Assembly: GCA_035555855.1 (NCBI GenBank)
Contig: DATMGD010000023.1
Location: 1 to 59,052, forward strand
Source: Palsa-892 sp035555855
GTDB taxonomy: Bacteria; Pseudomonadota; Alphaproteobacteria; Rhizobiales; Xanthobacteraceae
Length of the DNA stretch: 59,052 nt
Direction: 5' to 3'
Both the position numbers and the translations under genes were made by a program. The stretch's first letter is position 1, and every line of letters begins with the position of its first letter. Shown piece by piece: positions 15,910 to 25,324 of this stretch. The notes beneath the pieces were generated by a model that did no database searches, was not told where the DNA came from, and saw only the letters and a list, made by a program, of their open reading frames with translations.

Positions 15910-18900
15910 CTAACGCGCCGAAACCTTCTGGGGCTTGGCTTCCGCCGTCTCGGGCAGCGGCTTGTCGGGATAGCGCGCCTGATAGAGCTTCAGGAACAGC
16001 CGCAGGCTATCGACGGTCGAGAGCACCTTGGAAACATCCGTCATCTTCTTCGCATCGTTCCCGGACGCCGTCATGATGCCGAAGGCCGTGCGCTCGGCGC
16101 CGTCGGGCATCTTGGCCGCGTAGCGGTCCCTGAGCCGCGCAAGCCCGATCGTCTCGTTGCCGAGCGTGAACGCGATCCCCGCGCGCAGCACGTCGGCGCG
16201 CTCCATGTCGTCGAGCGGCTTCGCCTTCTGCCAGCGCGCGCCGAGGAGCTTCTCGTAGGCTTCGCCTGCTTCGCGCCAGCGCTTCGCCGACCAGAAGATG
16301 TCGCCGCGCAGCCGGTCGGCTTCCTTGCCCGGCAGACCGGCGGCAAGCTCGAGCGCCGCATCGTAGCGGCGAAGCTCCGAGAGTGCGCGCGCCTCCAGCA
16401 TCAAACGCTGGTCGCGCAAGTCACCCGGCAGATCGGCGATGCGCGTTTCGGCAAGCGCCTGCACCGCGGGCGCGGGCTTGTGATTGAGGAGCTGCACCCA
16501 GGCGAGCTTGGCCGCAACCTGCGCTTTCGCAACGCCGGTGAGCCGGTACTTCACCTGATAGTCGAGAAGATCCGCCGCCTGATCGAGAAGATCGACCGAC
16601 ACCAGCCGGTCGGCGAGCCGCCGGATCAATTCGTCGCCGCGGCGGCCGATCGGCGTCAGCTTCGAGAAATCGTAATAGAGCGCGAGTGCTTCAAGCGGAT
16701 CGATCGACTTTGCGCGATCCGACAGGAACAGGTCCTCGAAAGTCGCCGCCATCTCGTTGTAGAAGCCGCGTGTCGTATCGCTCTCGGGCCGCACCAGCAT
16801 CGCGCCGTCGAGCAGGTTGAACGCGTCGCGATAGCGCGCCTCGCCAACATAAAGCCGGCCGAGCAGCTGCATCGCCTGCACTTCGGTTTCATCGCCGCGC
16901 CACACGAAAGAGAGCGTCTCGAGCCCTTCGATCGCATGCTGCCGGTCGAAGTCGCCATTCTTGAGGCGCATCTCGACGAGCTTGAGCCGCGCTTCCGCCA
17001 TCGCCGGGCCTTTGGGGCCCGCCGCGATCTCGGCATAGAGATTGATCGCCTGGTCCCGGCGGCCGAGTCCGGCCGCAAGCTGCGCCGAAAGCACGCCGAG
17101 CGGCGCCTTCATCTCCGGCGGCACGCCGACGACATCGAGTTCGCCGCGAATGTCGGTCGCGGCGCTGAAGTCGCTGGCGCTGACCATCGTGCGCAACGCA
17201 TCCATGAGGACGCGGCGCTGCACATCGATCGGCAGCGTCGCCACCGCCTGCTTGCCGGAATTGAACTGGTCGCGCGCCTCGGGATAGCGCCCCATGCCGG
17301 AGAGCGCACTGGCGCGCAGAAGCGCCGCCTGCGGCAACTTCGCCAGCACCGCATTGCTGAAGTCGCGGAAAGCATCCTTCGCACGGCCGAGTGAAAGCTG
17401 CGCATAGCCGTGCAGGAGCGCGCGCGAAATATCGGAGCCGTATTTCGTTTCGCTTTCGCTTGCCGCATCGAGGGTGCCGGCGGCATTCGAGGCAAGGCCG
17501 CGCGCGAGATAAAAGCGCGCGAGCGTCAGCCGCTTCTCGGCGCGCGCCGCGATCGGCGCTTCTGCGAGCGAGCGCGCAAGCTCGACTTCGCGCTCCTCGA
17601 AATTGGCGGCGCGTTCTTCCTGCCAGATATCGGGGTCGAGCGCGGTCGAGGCGTTCTCGGCGCCGCGCGTCTTTTCCGGCAACGCCGGCAGCACGCTGCT
17701 CATCTCGGAAACTTCAAGGCCGCGCGGCCGCGTGATCGTGACGCCTTCCATCGAAAGTTCGACCGCGATGTCGTCGGCCTTCGGCGCGAGCGCGACGCCA
17801 TGCACCGAAGCGAGCGCGTTGAAATCGACGAAGTCCTGGCCGCGCACGAGGCCGCGCACCGGGGATGCCGCCGTCACCACCACGAGATCGTCGCCGATCT
17901 CGCTGTCCTTGAGATTGTAGGCGTGAACCGGCGAGACCAACGGGATGAATACCCCGCCACGGCCCTGCCCGACGAACACGCGACGCGCCGGGATCGGCCG
18001 CGTCGGGCTGGTGAGGCTGCCGCCGATCTGTAGCGTCCAGCCTTTGTCGTCGGTTGCTAGACTCGCGAGGCGCGACGCCTCGATCTTGAGCTTGATGAGC
18101 TGACCGCCATCAAGCCTGCTCTGCTCGAAATTCTTCACGTTCTGCGCGGTGTCGTTGACGAGGTCGCCGAGCCGGATCTGGCGCGCGGTGTCGAGCACGA
18201 GATATGTCCAGTCGCCGCGCCGGAACATCGCGCCTGAAACCATTTCGTTGAACGGCAGTTCGATCGACACGCCGTTCGGCTGGCGCGTGACGGCGGCGAA
18301 GATCGCTTCGTTGGTAGGCTTCACGGGCTGCGCGCCGGCGCGCGGCGCTTTCGTTTCGGCCTGTGCTTCGGGCATGACGACCGGAACGGCGGGCGCCTTC
18401 ATTTCTTCTTTCGTCTCTTGCGGCGCGACGGCGGCGAGTTCCTGCTTCGCGGCAGGCTTTGTCTCGGGTTTCGTCTCGGCAAGCTGCTCGCCCGCATCGA
18501 GCGTTTTCAGGAGGCCCTGAATATCCTTCGGCGTCTCCGCCTTGCCCTGCATGACGTCGGCGACGAACGCCGCGTTCTCCTGAAAGGTGCGCACGCTCGC
18601 TTCCGGCGCGAGCACCAGGCGCACGATCGTCCGTTCGGACTGATAGTCGGCGTCGAGGCCGACGACGCCCGGCGGCAGCGCGGCGAAGACCTCGCCGAAA
18701 TCGACCTTCACCGGCACGCCGAAAATAATCCGCACTTCCTGGCCGTCCTGCTCGTTCACGACAGGCAGCGGCTCGGCCATTTCAAAACTGAAGCGCGCGA
18801 AGGTCGGCGCGCTGGCGTAACGCAGCTTCACCGGCTGATAGACCTTCTGCGGCCCGAACCGGTCCATCTTGGCCTTGTGCTCGGCTTCGCGCGCGCGGCG

Positions 18901-19389
18901 CGCGAGTTCGTCCACCACCGCCGTCGGCAGGCCCGGCGGCAGCCCGACCCAGTCCTCGGGCAGAAGATCGATGAACAGTTTTTCCGCCGCCTCCATCACG
19001 TTGACGGTGGGCTTGCCGTTCAGCGCGAAGCGCAGCGCCGTGCCGTCCGGATCGCGGCGCACCGCGGTGACATAACCCTGGAGGCGAGACGCGAGCTTGT
19101 CGACATTCATGCGCACGGGCTTGCCGAAATCGACGACCACGATGCTGTTCTCGACGCGCACCCGCGCCTTCGTCTCCTGCGAGAACGTGATCAGCAGGCG
19201 GCCGTAGCCCTGATCGGTATAGGCGGCGATATCCGCCGAGATCGGCGCCGGGCTCTGCGCATTTTGCGCGCGCGCGGCGAATGTCAGCGCAACGCCGACC
19301 AGCATGACGAGCAGCGGATTGATGAGAAAGCGGCGGGCGGCGAAGTAAGCCGCGGAGAAGGCAATGCCCGCCGGAAAAACGCTACGCAT
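15910..19389 (-). CDS. Large exported TPR protein of the motility operon
   Basis: A 1159-residue protein with an N-terminal membrane or signal segment (about 25-42). A beta-rich N-terminal part follows ('ADIAAYTDQGYGRLLITFSQETKARVRVENSIVVVDFGKPV' resembles AMIN-type domains), with an acidic/Lys/Pro linker around 310-370 (repeated ETK and PET). A second beta-rich region precedes a long alpha-helical C-terminal half with TPR-like repeats ('ALLHGYAQLSLGRAKDAFRDFSNAV', 'AQLAAGLGRRDQAINLYAEI'). It is the last gene of the fliL-fliM-DUF6468-motE run, 123 bp after motE. MotE in Sinorhizobium is a chaperone of the periplasmic motor protein MotC, so a periplasmic motor or scaffold role is possible but is inference only. 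Confidence 0.85.
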   Translation of the reverse strand: MRSVFPAGIAFSAAYFAARRFLINPLLVMLVGVALTFAARAQNAQSPAPISADIAAYTDQGYGRLLITFSQETKARVRVENSIVVVDFGKPVRMNVDKLASRLQGYVTAVRRDPDGTALRFALNGKPTVNVMEAAEKLFIDLLPEDWVGLPPGLPTAVVDELARRAREAEHKAKMDRFGPQKVYQPVKLRYASAPTFARFSFEMAEPLPVVNEQDGQEVRIIFGVPVKVDFGEVFAALPPGVVGLDADYQSERTIVRLVLAPEASVRTFQENAAFVADVMQGKAETPKDIQGLLKTLDAGEQLAETKPETKPAAKQELAAVAPQETKEEMKAPAVPVVMPEAQAETKAPRAGAQPVKPTNEAIFAAVTRQPNGVSIELPFNEMVSGAMFRRGDWTYLVLDTARQIRLGDLVNDTAQNVKNFEQSRLDGGQLIKLKIEASRLASLATDDKGWTLQIGGSLTSPTRPIPARRVFVGQGRGGVFIPLVSPVHAYNLKDSEIGDDLVVVTAASPVRGLVRGQDFVDFNALASVHGVALAPKADDIAVELSMEGVTITRPRGLEVSEMSSVLPALPEKTRGAENASTALDPDIWQEERAANFEEREVELARSLAEAPIAARAEKRLTLARFYLARGLASNAAGTLDAASESETKYGSDISRALLHGYAQLSLGRAKDAFRDFSNAVLAKLPQAALLRASALSGMGRYPEARDQFNSGKQAVATLPIDVQRRVLMDALRTMVSASDFSAATDIRGELDVVGVPPEMKAPLGVLSAQLAAGLGRRDQAINLYAEIAAGPKGPAMAEARLKLVEMRLKNGDFDRQHAIEGLETLSFVWRGDETEVQAMQLLGRLYVGEARYRDAFNLLDGAMLVRPESDTTRGFYNEMAATFEDLFLSDRAKSIDPLEALALYYDFSKLTPIGRRGDELIRRLADRLVSVDLLDQAADLLDYQVKYRLTGVAKAQVAAKLAWVQLLNHKPAPAVQALAETRIADLPGDLRDQRLMLEARALSELRRYDAALELAAGLPGKEADRLRGDIFWSAKRWREAGEAYEKLLGARWQKAKPLDDMERADVLRAGIAFTLGNETIGLARLRDRYAAKMPDGAERTAFGIMTASGNDAKKMTDVSKVLSTVDSLRLFLKLYQARYPDKPLPETAEAKPQKVSAR

Positions 19390-19512
19390 GACACTCGTAC
19401 TCGTAAAAAACGCCGCGGCTCCGAACAGGAGCCAACCCGCGGCAAACCCTAATGAAACGTCCTTAATGCGGGCTTACGGCCGCGAGGCGTCTCCGGGTTC
19501 GGCAGCTACGAG

Positions 19513-20229
19513 CTAACTAGCTGGTTTCGTTTCGATTTTTTTGAGGTCGGTCGAGGGCAGGCCCTGCTCGCCGCCTTCGCTGCGCTTGGCGAGTTCCACC
19601 GTGAGGCGCTGGGCGCCGTCCGGCGTCATCACCGCCATCACCGCCGAAAGCTTCGAGGGCTTCATGGCGACCGCCACATCGACCAGCACGGTCTGGTCGA
19701 GCTTGTCGAAAATCTGCGCCGCCTGCTTCGGATTCATCGTCTCGTACATCGATACGATGTCCTTGAGCCTCGCGCGCTGCTCGCCGCCCTTGCCGTTGAT
19801 GCGATTTTCGATGTCCTTCAGCTCGTCGAGCCGCATCTGTAGCCGCGCTTCGGCTTCCTTCAGCATGTTCTCGCGCAGCTCAAGATCGCGCTGGCGCTTG
19901 TCGAGCGTCTCGCGCCGCTCGCCAAGTTTTTCGTAAAGCGCGCGTTCCGCCTGCGAGCCGCCGCCGGCGACGAATTTCGCACCGCCGATGTTCGGCGTCT
20001 CGGGTGGCGGCGTCGTCGTCACACCCTTGGGCGCGCCATGCGGCCGGTCTTCTTTCTTCGCGGCGGGCGTCGAGCCGGTGATGTCGCCGTTATTGATAGA
20101 GGCAAGCTCATTCGGCGAAAGCACCGCCGCTTCCGGCAGCGCGCGGCCCATCTCCGCAAGCGTGACGATCTTGACGGCGAGCAAGCTCGCCGCCGCAAAA
20201 GCCACCACCGGAATGAGCCGCAATTCCAT
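19513..20229 (-). CDS. motE: MotE-like protein with MgtE-N fold
   Basis: A 238-residue protein with a signal/anchor helix (about 5-25), a Pro-rich linker, a coiled coil (about 90-150, 'ERRETLDKRQRDLELRENMLKEAEARLQ') and a C-terminal MgtE-N-like helical domain ('MYETMNPKQAAQIFDKLDQTVLVDVAVAMKPSKLSAVMAVM'). In Sinorhizobium MotE is a periplasmic chaperone for MotC. It lies 26 bp after the DUF6468 gene. Confidence 0.85.
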   Translation of the reverse strand: MELRLIPVVAFAAASLLAVKIVTLAEMGRALPEAAVLSPNELASINNGDITGSTPAAKKEDRPHGAPKGVTTTPPPETPNIGGAKFVAGGGSQAERALYEKLGERRETLDKRQRDLELRENMLKEAEARLQMRLDELKDIENRINGKGGEQRARLKDIVSMYETMNPKQAAQIFDKLDQTVLVDVAVAMKPSKLSAVMAVMTPDGAQRLTVELAKRSEGGEQGLPSTDLKKIETKPAS

Positions 20230-20255
20230 CGCTCAATGCTCGCCTAGTCTTGGTG

Positions 20256-20750
20256 TCAGGCTGCCTGCCCGGCACGCAGCCGGGCGCGATTGGCAAGCGC
20301 CTGCGCTGCCGCGACGGTTTCCGCCGCGCGGCGGCGGATCAGCGCCTGCGCGTTCAGCACGGGTTCGGGCACCGCCGGCATCGGGACGGGCGCCGCTTCA
20401 AGTTCCTGCGGCCGCGTGTCGTTCGCCGCTTCCGTGATACGGATGATGCGCGAAAGGACGCCCTCGCCGCGCTTCAATTCGCGCTGCAGGTCGGTTGCGA
20501 TCAGTTCGGAATCGCGCAGGCGCTTGGCGAGAATTTCCTCGCTCTCGCGCACCGTCATCTTGAGGCCCGCAATGGCGCGCTCGGCGCTTTCGGTCGCAGT
20601 GATGAGTTCGGCGATCGTGTCCTTGAAGGAATGCTCGTCGTTCCGAAGCCGCGTCAGGCGGCGATTGAGCAACATGCAATAACCGATCGTCAGCGCGAGC
20701 AGCACTGCGACCAGTCCTTCGATAATCAATCCGTAGCTGTTCGCAATCAT
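20256..20750 (-). CDS. DUF6468 motility-associated membrane protein
   Basis: A 164-residue protein with an N-terminal membrane helix (about 8-28) and a long cytoplasmic coiled coil ('RRLTRLRNDEHSFKDTIAELITATESAERAIAGLKMTVRESEEILAKRL'). This matches DUF6468 proteins found beside fliM in rhizobia. Its start codon overlaps the fliM stop (ATGA), implying translational coupling. Function unknown. Confidence 0.8.
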   Translation of the reverse strand: MIANSYGLIIEGLVAVLLALTIGYCMLLNRRLTRLRNDEHSFKDTIAELITATESAERAIAGLKMTVRESEEILAKRLRDSELIATDLQRELKRGEGVLSRIIRITEAANDTRPQELEAAPVPMPAVPEPVLNAQALIRRRAAETVAAAQALANRARLRAGQAA

Positions 20751-21910
20751 GAGGCCTCCGCTCTTTTCATTGTTCCTGCGTTTTCAAACATCGACATCGT
20801 GGTGCGCGGCCGCCGCAAGGGGCTCGCGACACTCACGGCGATTTTTTCGCCGACATGGCCCATGCGGCCTTCGGTCAGCACCACCTCGCCGCAACGCACT
20901 TTCACCAGCGTGTCGGGCTTGATGTCGAGGACGAGCGTTTCGCCGACCTCGAGATTCATCAGCTTCTTGAGCGGCAGCAGCCCCTCGTAAAGCACGGCAT
21001 TTACTTCGGCTTCCGCCTGCCAGATTTCGTTGGCGAGGTGCCCTTCCCAGATCGGGTCGCGGCCGAACTTGTCGCCCATGAACGCCTGAAGCAGCGTCTC
21101 GCGGATCGGCTCGATGGTGGCGTAAGGCAGCAATAGCTCGATGTTGCCGCCGCGATCTTCCATGTCGATCCGAAGGCGAACCAGGATCGAAGCGTTGGTC
21201 GGCCGCGAGATCGCGGCAAAGCGCGGATTGGTTTCCAGCCGGTCGATGGTGAAGCGCACCGGCGAAACCGGCCGGAACGCGGCCTCGGCATCGGCAAGCA
21301 CGACCTCGATCATACGGCGGACGAGATTGGTTTCGATTGTCGTGTAAGGCCGGCCGTCAACGCGCGTCTTGCTCTGGCCGCGGCGGCCGCCGAGCAGCAC
21401 GTCGATCATCGAATAGATCAGGTTGGAGTCGACCGAGAGAAGCCCGAAATTGTCCCACTCCTCCGCCTTGAAGACGGAGAGGATCGTCGGCAGCGGAATG
21501 GAATTGAGATATTCGCCGAAGCGCACTGAGGTGATGCGGTCGAGCGAGACTTCGACATTGTCGGATGTGAGGTTGCGAAGGCTCGTCGTCATCAGCCGCA
21601 CCAGGCGGTCGAAGACAATTTCGAGCATCGGCAGACGCTCGTAAGAGACCATCGCCGAGTCGATGATCGCGCGAATGCCGGAGTGATCGGAGAGCGCAAG
21701 GTTTTCGAGACTGAAGCCGAGTAGGCCGTCGATCTCGTCCTGATTCAAAATGCGATCGGCGCCGCCCTTGGCGCGCGCATCAACCGGATTTTCCTCGACC
21801 ATCGCCGCCCATTGCGCGGCCATGTCGTCGTTCGACATGCCGCCGCTCGCGGTGACGTTACCGGCTTCTGCCTTTGCCCACTCTTCGGCGAGTTCCTGGT
21901 CGGTCGGCAT
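20747..21910 (-). CDS. fliM: Flagellar motor switch protein FliM
   Basis: A 387-residue protein. The N-terminal region holds 'LNQDEIDGLLGF', the central CheC-like domain contains 'YERLPMLEIVFDRLVRLMTTSLRNLTSDNVEVSLD', and the C-terminal SpoA domain contains 'LEVGETLVLDIKPDTLVKVRCGEVVLTEGRMGHVGEKIAVSV'. FliM binds CheY-P and sets rotation. It follows fliL by 9 bp. Confidence 0.97.
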   Translation of the reverse strand: MPTDQELAEEWAKAEAGNVTASGGMSNDDMAAQWAAMVEENPVDARAKGGADRILNQDEIDGLLGFSLENLALSDHSGIRAIIDSAMVSYERLPMLEIVFDRLVRLMTTSLRNLTSDNVEVSLDRITSVRFGEYLNSIPLPTILSVFKAEEWDNFGLLSVDSNLIYSMIDVLLGGRRGQSKTRVDGRPYTTIETNLVRRMIEVVLADAEAAFRPVSPVRFTIDRLETNPRFAAISRPTNASILVRLRIDMEDRGGNIELLLPYATIEPIRETLLQAFMGDKFGRDPIWEGHLANEIWQAEAEVNAVLYEGLLPLKKLMNLEVGETLVLDIKPDTLVKVRCGEVVLTEGRMGHVGEKIAVSVASPLRRPRTTMSMFENAGTMKRAEAS

Positions 21911-21919
21911 GGGTTCTCG

Positions 21920-22432
21920 CTATTGGACGACAATTTCGCGGAACAGCACCGCGCGAATACGGTTGGGCGCGATGGCGAGGTTGACGCGGCGCGTCAGTTC
22001 CTCGCGCAGCCGGAACAACCCGGCCGAGCCTTCAAGATCGCTGATGCGCAGTTCGCGCAAATGCGTCTGGAACGTATCGACAACGCGCGGCATCACCGGC
22101 TTGATCGCATCGACGACATGCGTGTTCTCGACCTCGAGCGTGATCTTCATGCGCAGGTATTGCGGCCGGTCCGGGGAAGCCGAGAGGTTCACCGTCATGT
22201 CCGGCAGATCGTAAAATAGCGCCTTCGGCGCTTCGGCCGCCTTGTCGTGATGGCTGCCGCCGAGCAGAAAATAGCCGCCGCCCCCGAGCAACAGCACACC
22301 GGCGCCGATGCCCATCAGCACGAATTTGTTGAGACCCAGGATCGGGGCGAGGATCTTGCCGATCAGGCCGCGCTTGCCTGCGCCTTCCGCGCCTTCGGTT
22401 TCCGGCCCGTCCGCCGCTGCCGCTTCCGCCAT
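21920..22432 (-). CDS. fliL: Flagellar stator-associated protein FliL
   Basis: A 170-residue protein with one membrane helix (about 35-55) and a periplasmic domain ('FYDLPDMTVNLSASPDRPQYLRMKITLEVEN...DTFQTHLRELRISDLEGSAGLFRLREELTRRVN') of the FliL family, ending 'VLFREIVVQ'. I start at 22432, the short form, because the upstream frame is promoter DNA. It heads the fliL-fliM-DUF6468-motE operon. Confidence 0.95.
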   Translation of the reverse strand: MAEAAAADGPETEGAEGAGKRGLIGKILAPILGLNKFVLMGIGAGVLLLGGGGYFLLGGSHHDKAAEAPKALFYDLPDMTVNLSASPDRPQYLRMKITLEVENTHVVDAIKPVMPRVVDTFQTHLRELRISDLEGSAGLFRLREELTRRVNLAIAPNRIRAVLFREIVVQ

Positions 22433-22507
22433 GGCTCCGATCCTCCATTTGCATTTCGCGAATCCGGGCGGCCGCGAAACGAGAGCTGGCGTAAACGCTA
22501 GGTAAGG

Positions 22508-22515
22508 ATGGTTAA
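22508..22515 (-). promoter_or_regulatory. CtrA half-site TTAACCAT upstream of fliL
   Basis: TTAACCAT on the minus strand, 76 bp upstream of fliL. The same octamer on the same strand precedes fliX (32281-32288). Confidence 0.4.
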
Positions 22516-22528
22516 CGAAGCCTTTAAG

Positions 22529-22545
22529 CGGCAATTTTTGCCGGG
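22529..22545. promoter_or_regulatory. FlbD (ftr)-like palindrome A upstream of flgF
   Basis: CGGCAATTTTTGCCGGG. Its centre is 95 bp upstream of the -24 GG of the flgF sigma54 promoter. Two further TTGCCGGG/TGCCGGGC half-sites follow at about 22552 and 22571. Confidence 0.6.
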
Positions 22546-22629
22546 CGATCCTTGCCGGGAGCGCCGCTTGTGCCGGGCGTTTTGGCCCGCCATTTTTGCT
22601 AAATCATTGAAATAGAACAACAAAGAGAC

Positions 22630-22646
22630 TTGGCACAGCCCCTGCA
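22630..22646 (+). promoter_or_regulatory. Sigma54 promoter of flgF-flgG-flgA-flgH
   Basis: TTGGCACAGCCCCTGCA has the invariant GG (22632-22633), exactly 10 bases, then GC (22644-22645). Transcription would start near 22658, 50 bp before flgF. The whole 22433-22707 gap is regulatory. Confidence 0.8.
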
Positions 22647-22707
22647 ATGAGATGAGCGGATCGAGCTGGGGAGCACGATCCGAACGGGCATTAGGGGAGC
22701 TAAGCCC

Positions 22708-23472
22708 ATGCAGAATGCACTTTATGTGAGCCTGTCGAAGCAGGTCACGTTACGGCGCGAGATGGACGTGATCGCGAACAACCTCGCGAACATGGACACC
22801 AACGGTTTCAAGGCGAACGACGTCACCTTCGAGGAGTATCTCTCCTCCAAGGCGCGCATCGCCCATCCCTCGCCGGCCGACCAGCGCGTCTCTTATGTCC
22901 GCGAGAGCGGCTCGACGACCGATTTCTCCGAGGGCTCGCTCCAGCAGACCGGCGGCACGCTCGATCTTGCGATCCGCGGCGAAGGCTTCTTCGTCGTCGA
23001 AACGCCGCAGGGCGACCGCTACACGCGCAACGGCTCCTTCACGACGAACGAGAAGGGCGAACTCGTGAACATGCAGGGACACCGGGTGCGCGGCCAGAAC
23101 GGCCCGATCCAGTTCGACCAGCAGGACAGCAACATCACCTTCAGCCGCGAAGGCACCATCACCGCAATCAACGGCATCCAGAACCAGGTGATCGAGCGCG
23201 CCAAGCTCAACATCGTCCGCTTCAACAACGAGAACGCGCTGGTGCGCGAAGGCAACGGCCTTTACGCCGCCGCCGGCCAGACCGCGCAGCCCGTCACTGA
23301 AAAGACTTCGGTGACGCAAGGCTCGATCGAAAAATCGAACGTCCGCCCGATCATCGAGATGTCGCGCATGATGGAAGTGATGCGCGCCTATCAATCGCTG
23401 TCGAGCATGATGACCAATACCGACGACCTTCGGAAGACGGCGATCAACAAGCTCGCCGACACCACTTCGTAA
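22708..23472 (+). CDS. flgF: Flagellar basal-body rod protein FlgF
   Basis: A 254-residue rod protein. N-terminal 'VTLRREMDVIANNLANMDTNGFKANDVTFEEYLSS' and C-terminal 'MMEVMRAYQSLSSMMTNTDDLRKTAINKL' are the rod terminal motifs, and 'DLAIRGEGFFVVETPQGDRYTRNGSF' is the shared FlgE/F/G core. FlgF forms part of the rod below FlgG. First gene of a sigma54-dependent operon; a GGGGAG box precedes the ATG. Confidence 0.97.
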   Translation: MQNALYVSLSKQVTLRREMDVIANNLANMDTNGFKANDVTFEEYLSSKARIAHPSPADQRVSYVRESGSTTDFSEGSLQQTGGTLDLAIRGEGFFVVETPQGDRYTRNGSFTTNEKGELVNMQGHRVRGQNGPIQFDQQDSNITFSREGTITAINGIQNQVIERAKLNIVRFNNENALVREGNGLYAAAGQTAQPVTEKTSVTQGSIEKSNVRPIIEMSRMMEVMRAYQSLSSMMTNTDDLRKTAINKLADTTS

Positions 23473-23493
23473 GGCGCATAGGGGAGCACGAAC

Positions 23494-24282
23494 ATGCGCG
23501 CACTTTACACAGCAGCGACCGGAATGGTGGCTCAGGAGATGAGCGTTCAGATCATCTCCAACAACATCGCCAACATGCAGACCACGGCGTACAAGAAGCA
23601 GCGCGCCGAGTTCTCGGATCTGATGTACCAGACCCTGCGCCGCGCCGGCGCGAACTCCTCGAACCAGGGCAACCGCCTGCCCGTCGGCCTAGATATCGGC
23701 GCGGGCGTCAAGACGACCGGCACGCCGCGCGTCATGACGCAAGGCAATCTCCTGCCGACCGGCAAGGATCTCGACGTCGCGATCCGCGGTGAAGGTTTCT
23801 TCCGCATCCTGATGCCGGATGGACGCACTGCCTATTCGCGCGCGGGCTCGTTCGAGACCGACGATCAGGGCCGGCTCGTCACGCCGGAAGGCTATCTCGT
23901 CGATCCGTCGATCACCTTTCCGCAGAACTCGAGCAACATCCAGATCAGCCAGCAGGGCGAAGTCTCGGTACTGTTGCCGGGCCAGTCGCAGAACACCGTG
24001 CTCGGGCAGATTCAACTCGCGCGTTTCGTCAACAAGGTCGGCCTGCAATCGATCGGCGACAATCTTTATCTCGAAACCGACGCCTCCGGCACGCCGCAGA
24101 TCAGCAATCCCGGCGTCGATGGCATGGGCAACCTGCTCCAGAACCAGCTCGAGTCCTCGAACGTCAGCGCCGTCACCGAGATTTCGGACCTCATCACCGC
24201 GCAGCGCGCCTATTCGATGAACGCCAAGGTCGTCAGCGCCGCCGACGACATGCTGCAATCGACCGTGCAGATGCTGCGCTGA
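23494..24282 (+). CDS. flgG: Flagellar distal rod protein FlgG
   Basis: A 262-residue protein with 'MRALYTAATGMVAQEMSVQIISNNIANMQTTAYKKQRAEFSDLMYQTLR' at the N-terminus, 'NLLPTGKDLDVAIRGEGFFRILMPDGRTAYSRAGSF' in the core and 'ISDLITAQRAYSMNAKVVSAADDMLQSTVQMLR' at the C-terminus, the classic FlgG sequence and length. It follows flgF by 21 bp. Confidence 0.98.
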   Translation: MRALYTAATGMVAQEMSVQIISNNIANMQTTAYKKQRAEFSDLMYQTLRRAGANSSNQGNRLPVGLDIGAGVKTTGTPRVMTQGNLLPTGKDLDVAIRGEGFFRILMPDGRTAYSRAGSFETDDQGRLVTPEGYLVDPSITFPQNSSNIQISQQGEVSVLLPGQSQNTVLGQIQLARFVNKVGLQSIGDNLYLETDASGTPQISNPGVDGMGNLLQNQLESSNVSAVTEISDLITAQRAYSMNAKVVSAADDMLQSTVQMLR

Positions 24283-24293
24283 GGAGAATGATC

Positions 24294-25295
24294 ATGCGCA
24301 CGCTTTTCGCCCTCACCTTCGCTGCCGCCGTTCTCGCCGCGCCCGCGCTCGCCAATACGCCGGCCGATCCGGCGGTGCCGACGCTGAAAGATACGGCTGC
24401 GGTCGAGGGCGATTTCGTCCGCCTGGGCGATCTGATCGAAAACATCGGGACGAACGCCAAAACGCCGGTATTCCGCGCGCCGGAACTCGGCCAGACCGGC
24501 ACCATCCAGGTCTATCGCATCATCGAGGCGGCACGCGCCAACGGCGTATCGGTATTCGACACCCGCGGTGTTTCCGAGGTCGTCATCACCCGCGCCGCCC
24601 GCACTATTCCGATCACCGAGATCGAGCGCGCCGTCGCGGAGACCGCCGCGAAACAAATCGGTATCGGCGACGCCAGTAACGTCTCGGTTTACTTCGACTC
24701 GGGCGTGCGGCCGTTCGTTGTCGAGCCGAACGCCGCGATCGCGCTGCGCATCGTGCAGTTCAATTACGATCCGCGCTCGCAGCGCTTCGACGCCAGTCTC
24801 GACATGCCCGGCAGCGCAGCAGCGCGCAAAAGAACCGCGCGCATCTCCGGCTACCTTTATGAAAGCATGGAAGTGCCGACACTCGCGCGCGCCATGGTCC
24901 GCGGCGAAATCATCCGCGACGGCGACATCGAAATGCAGCGCCGGGCGAAAGCCGAGCTTACAGCCGATACCATCCGCAATATCGCCGCCGTGATCGGCCA
25001 CGCCGCGCGCCGCGACCTGCGCGCAGGCGTTCCGCTCCGCGTTTCCGAAATGATGAAGCCCGAACTCGTCGGCCGCGGCGACACCGTGACGCTCACCTTC
25101 GAGAGCCCCGGCGTCGTGCTCTCCGTCCGCGCCCGTGCCGTCGAATCCGGCACCGAAGGCGACGTCATTCAGGTCTTCAATCCGCAATCGAAGCGCACGG
25201 TGCAAGCCACCGTCGACGGCCCCGGTCACGTGATCGTCCGTTCGATGAAGACGGCGCGCGCCGCCTCGATTGAAACCACCGGTTCCGTGAAGTGA
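24294..25295 (+). CDS. flgA: Flagellar P-ring assembly chaperone FlgA
   Basis: A 333-residue periplasmic protein with a signal peptide (to about ALAN) and the C-terminal SAF/FlgA domain ('VPTLARAMVRGEIIRDGDIEMQRR', 'IGHAARRDLRAGVPLRVSEMMKPELVGRGDTVTLTFESPGV', 'GDVIQVFNPQSKRTVQATVDGPGHV'). It is longer than enteric FlgA because of an N-terminal extension, as usual in alphaproteobacteria. I chose the second ATG (24294), since the GAGGAG box is too close to the first. Confidence 0.94.
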   Translation: MRTLFALTFAAAVLAAPALANTPADPAVPTLKDTAAVEGDFVRLGDLIENIGTNAKTPVFRAPELGQTGTIQVYRIIEAARANGVSVFDTRGVSEVVITRAARTIPITEIERAVAETAAKQIGIGDASNVSVYFDSGVRPFVVEPNAAIALRIVQFNYDPRSQRFDASLDMPGSAAARKRTARISGYLYESMEVPTLARAMVRGEIIRDGDIEMQRRAKAELTADTIRNIAAVIGHAARRDLRAGVPLRVSEMMKPELVGRGDTVTLTFESPGVVLSVRARAVESGTEGDVIQVFNPQSKRTVQATVDGPGHVIVRSMKTARAASIETTGSVK

Positions 25296-25324
25296 GTCTG
25301 TTTCTCCATCCTCGTGAGGCTGTC

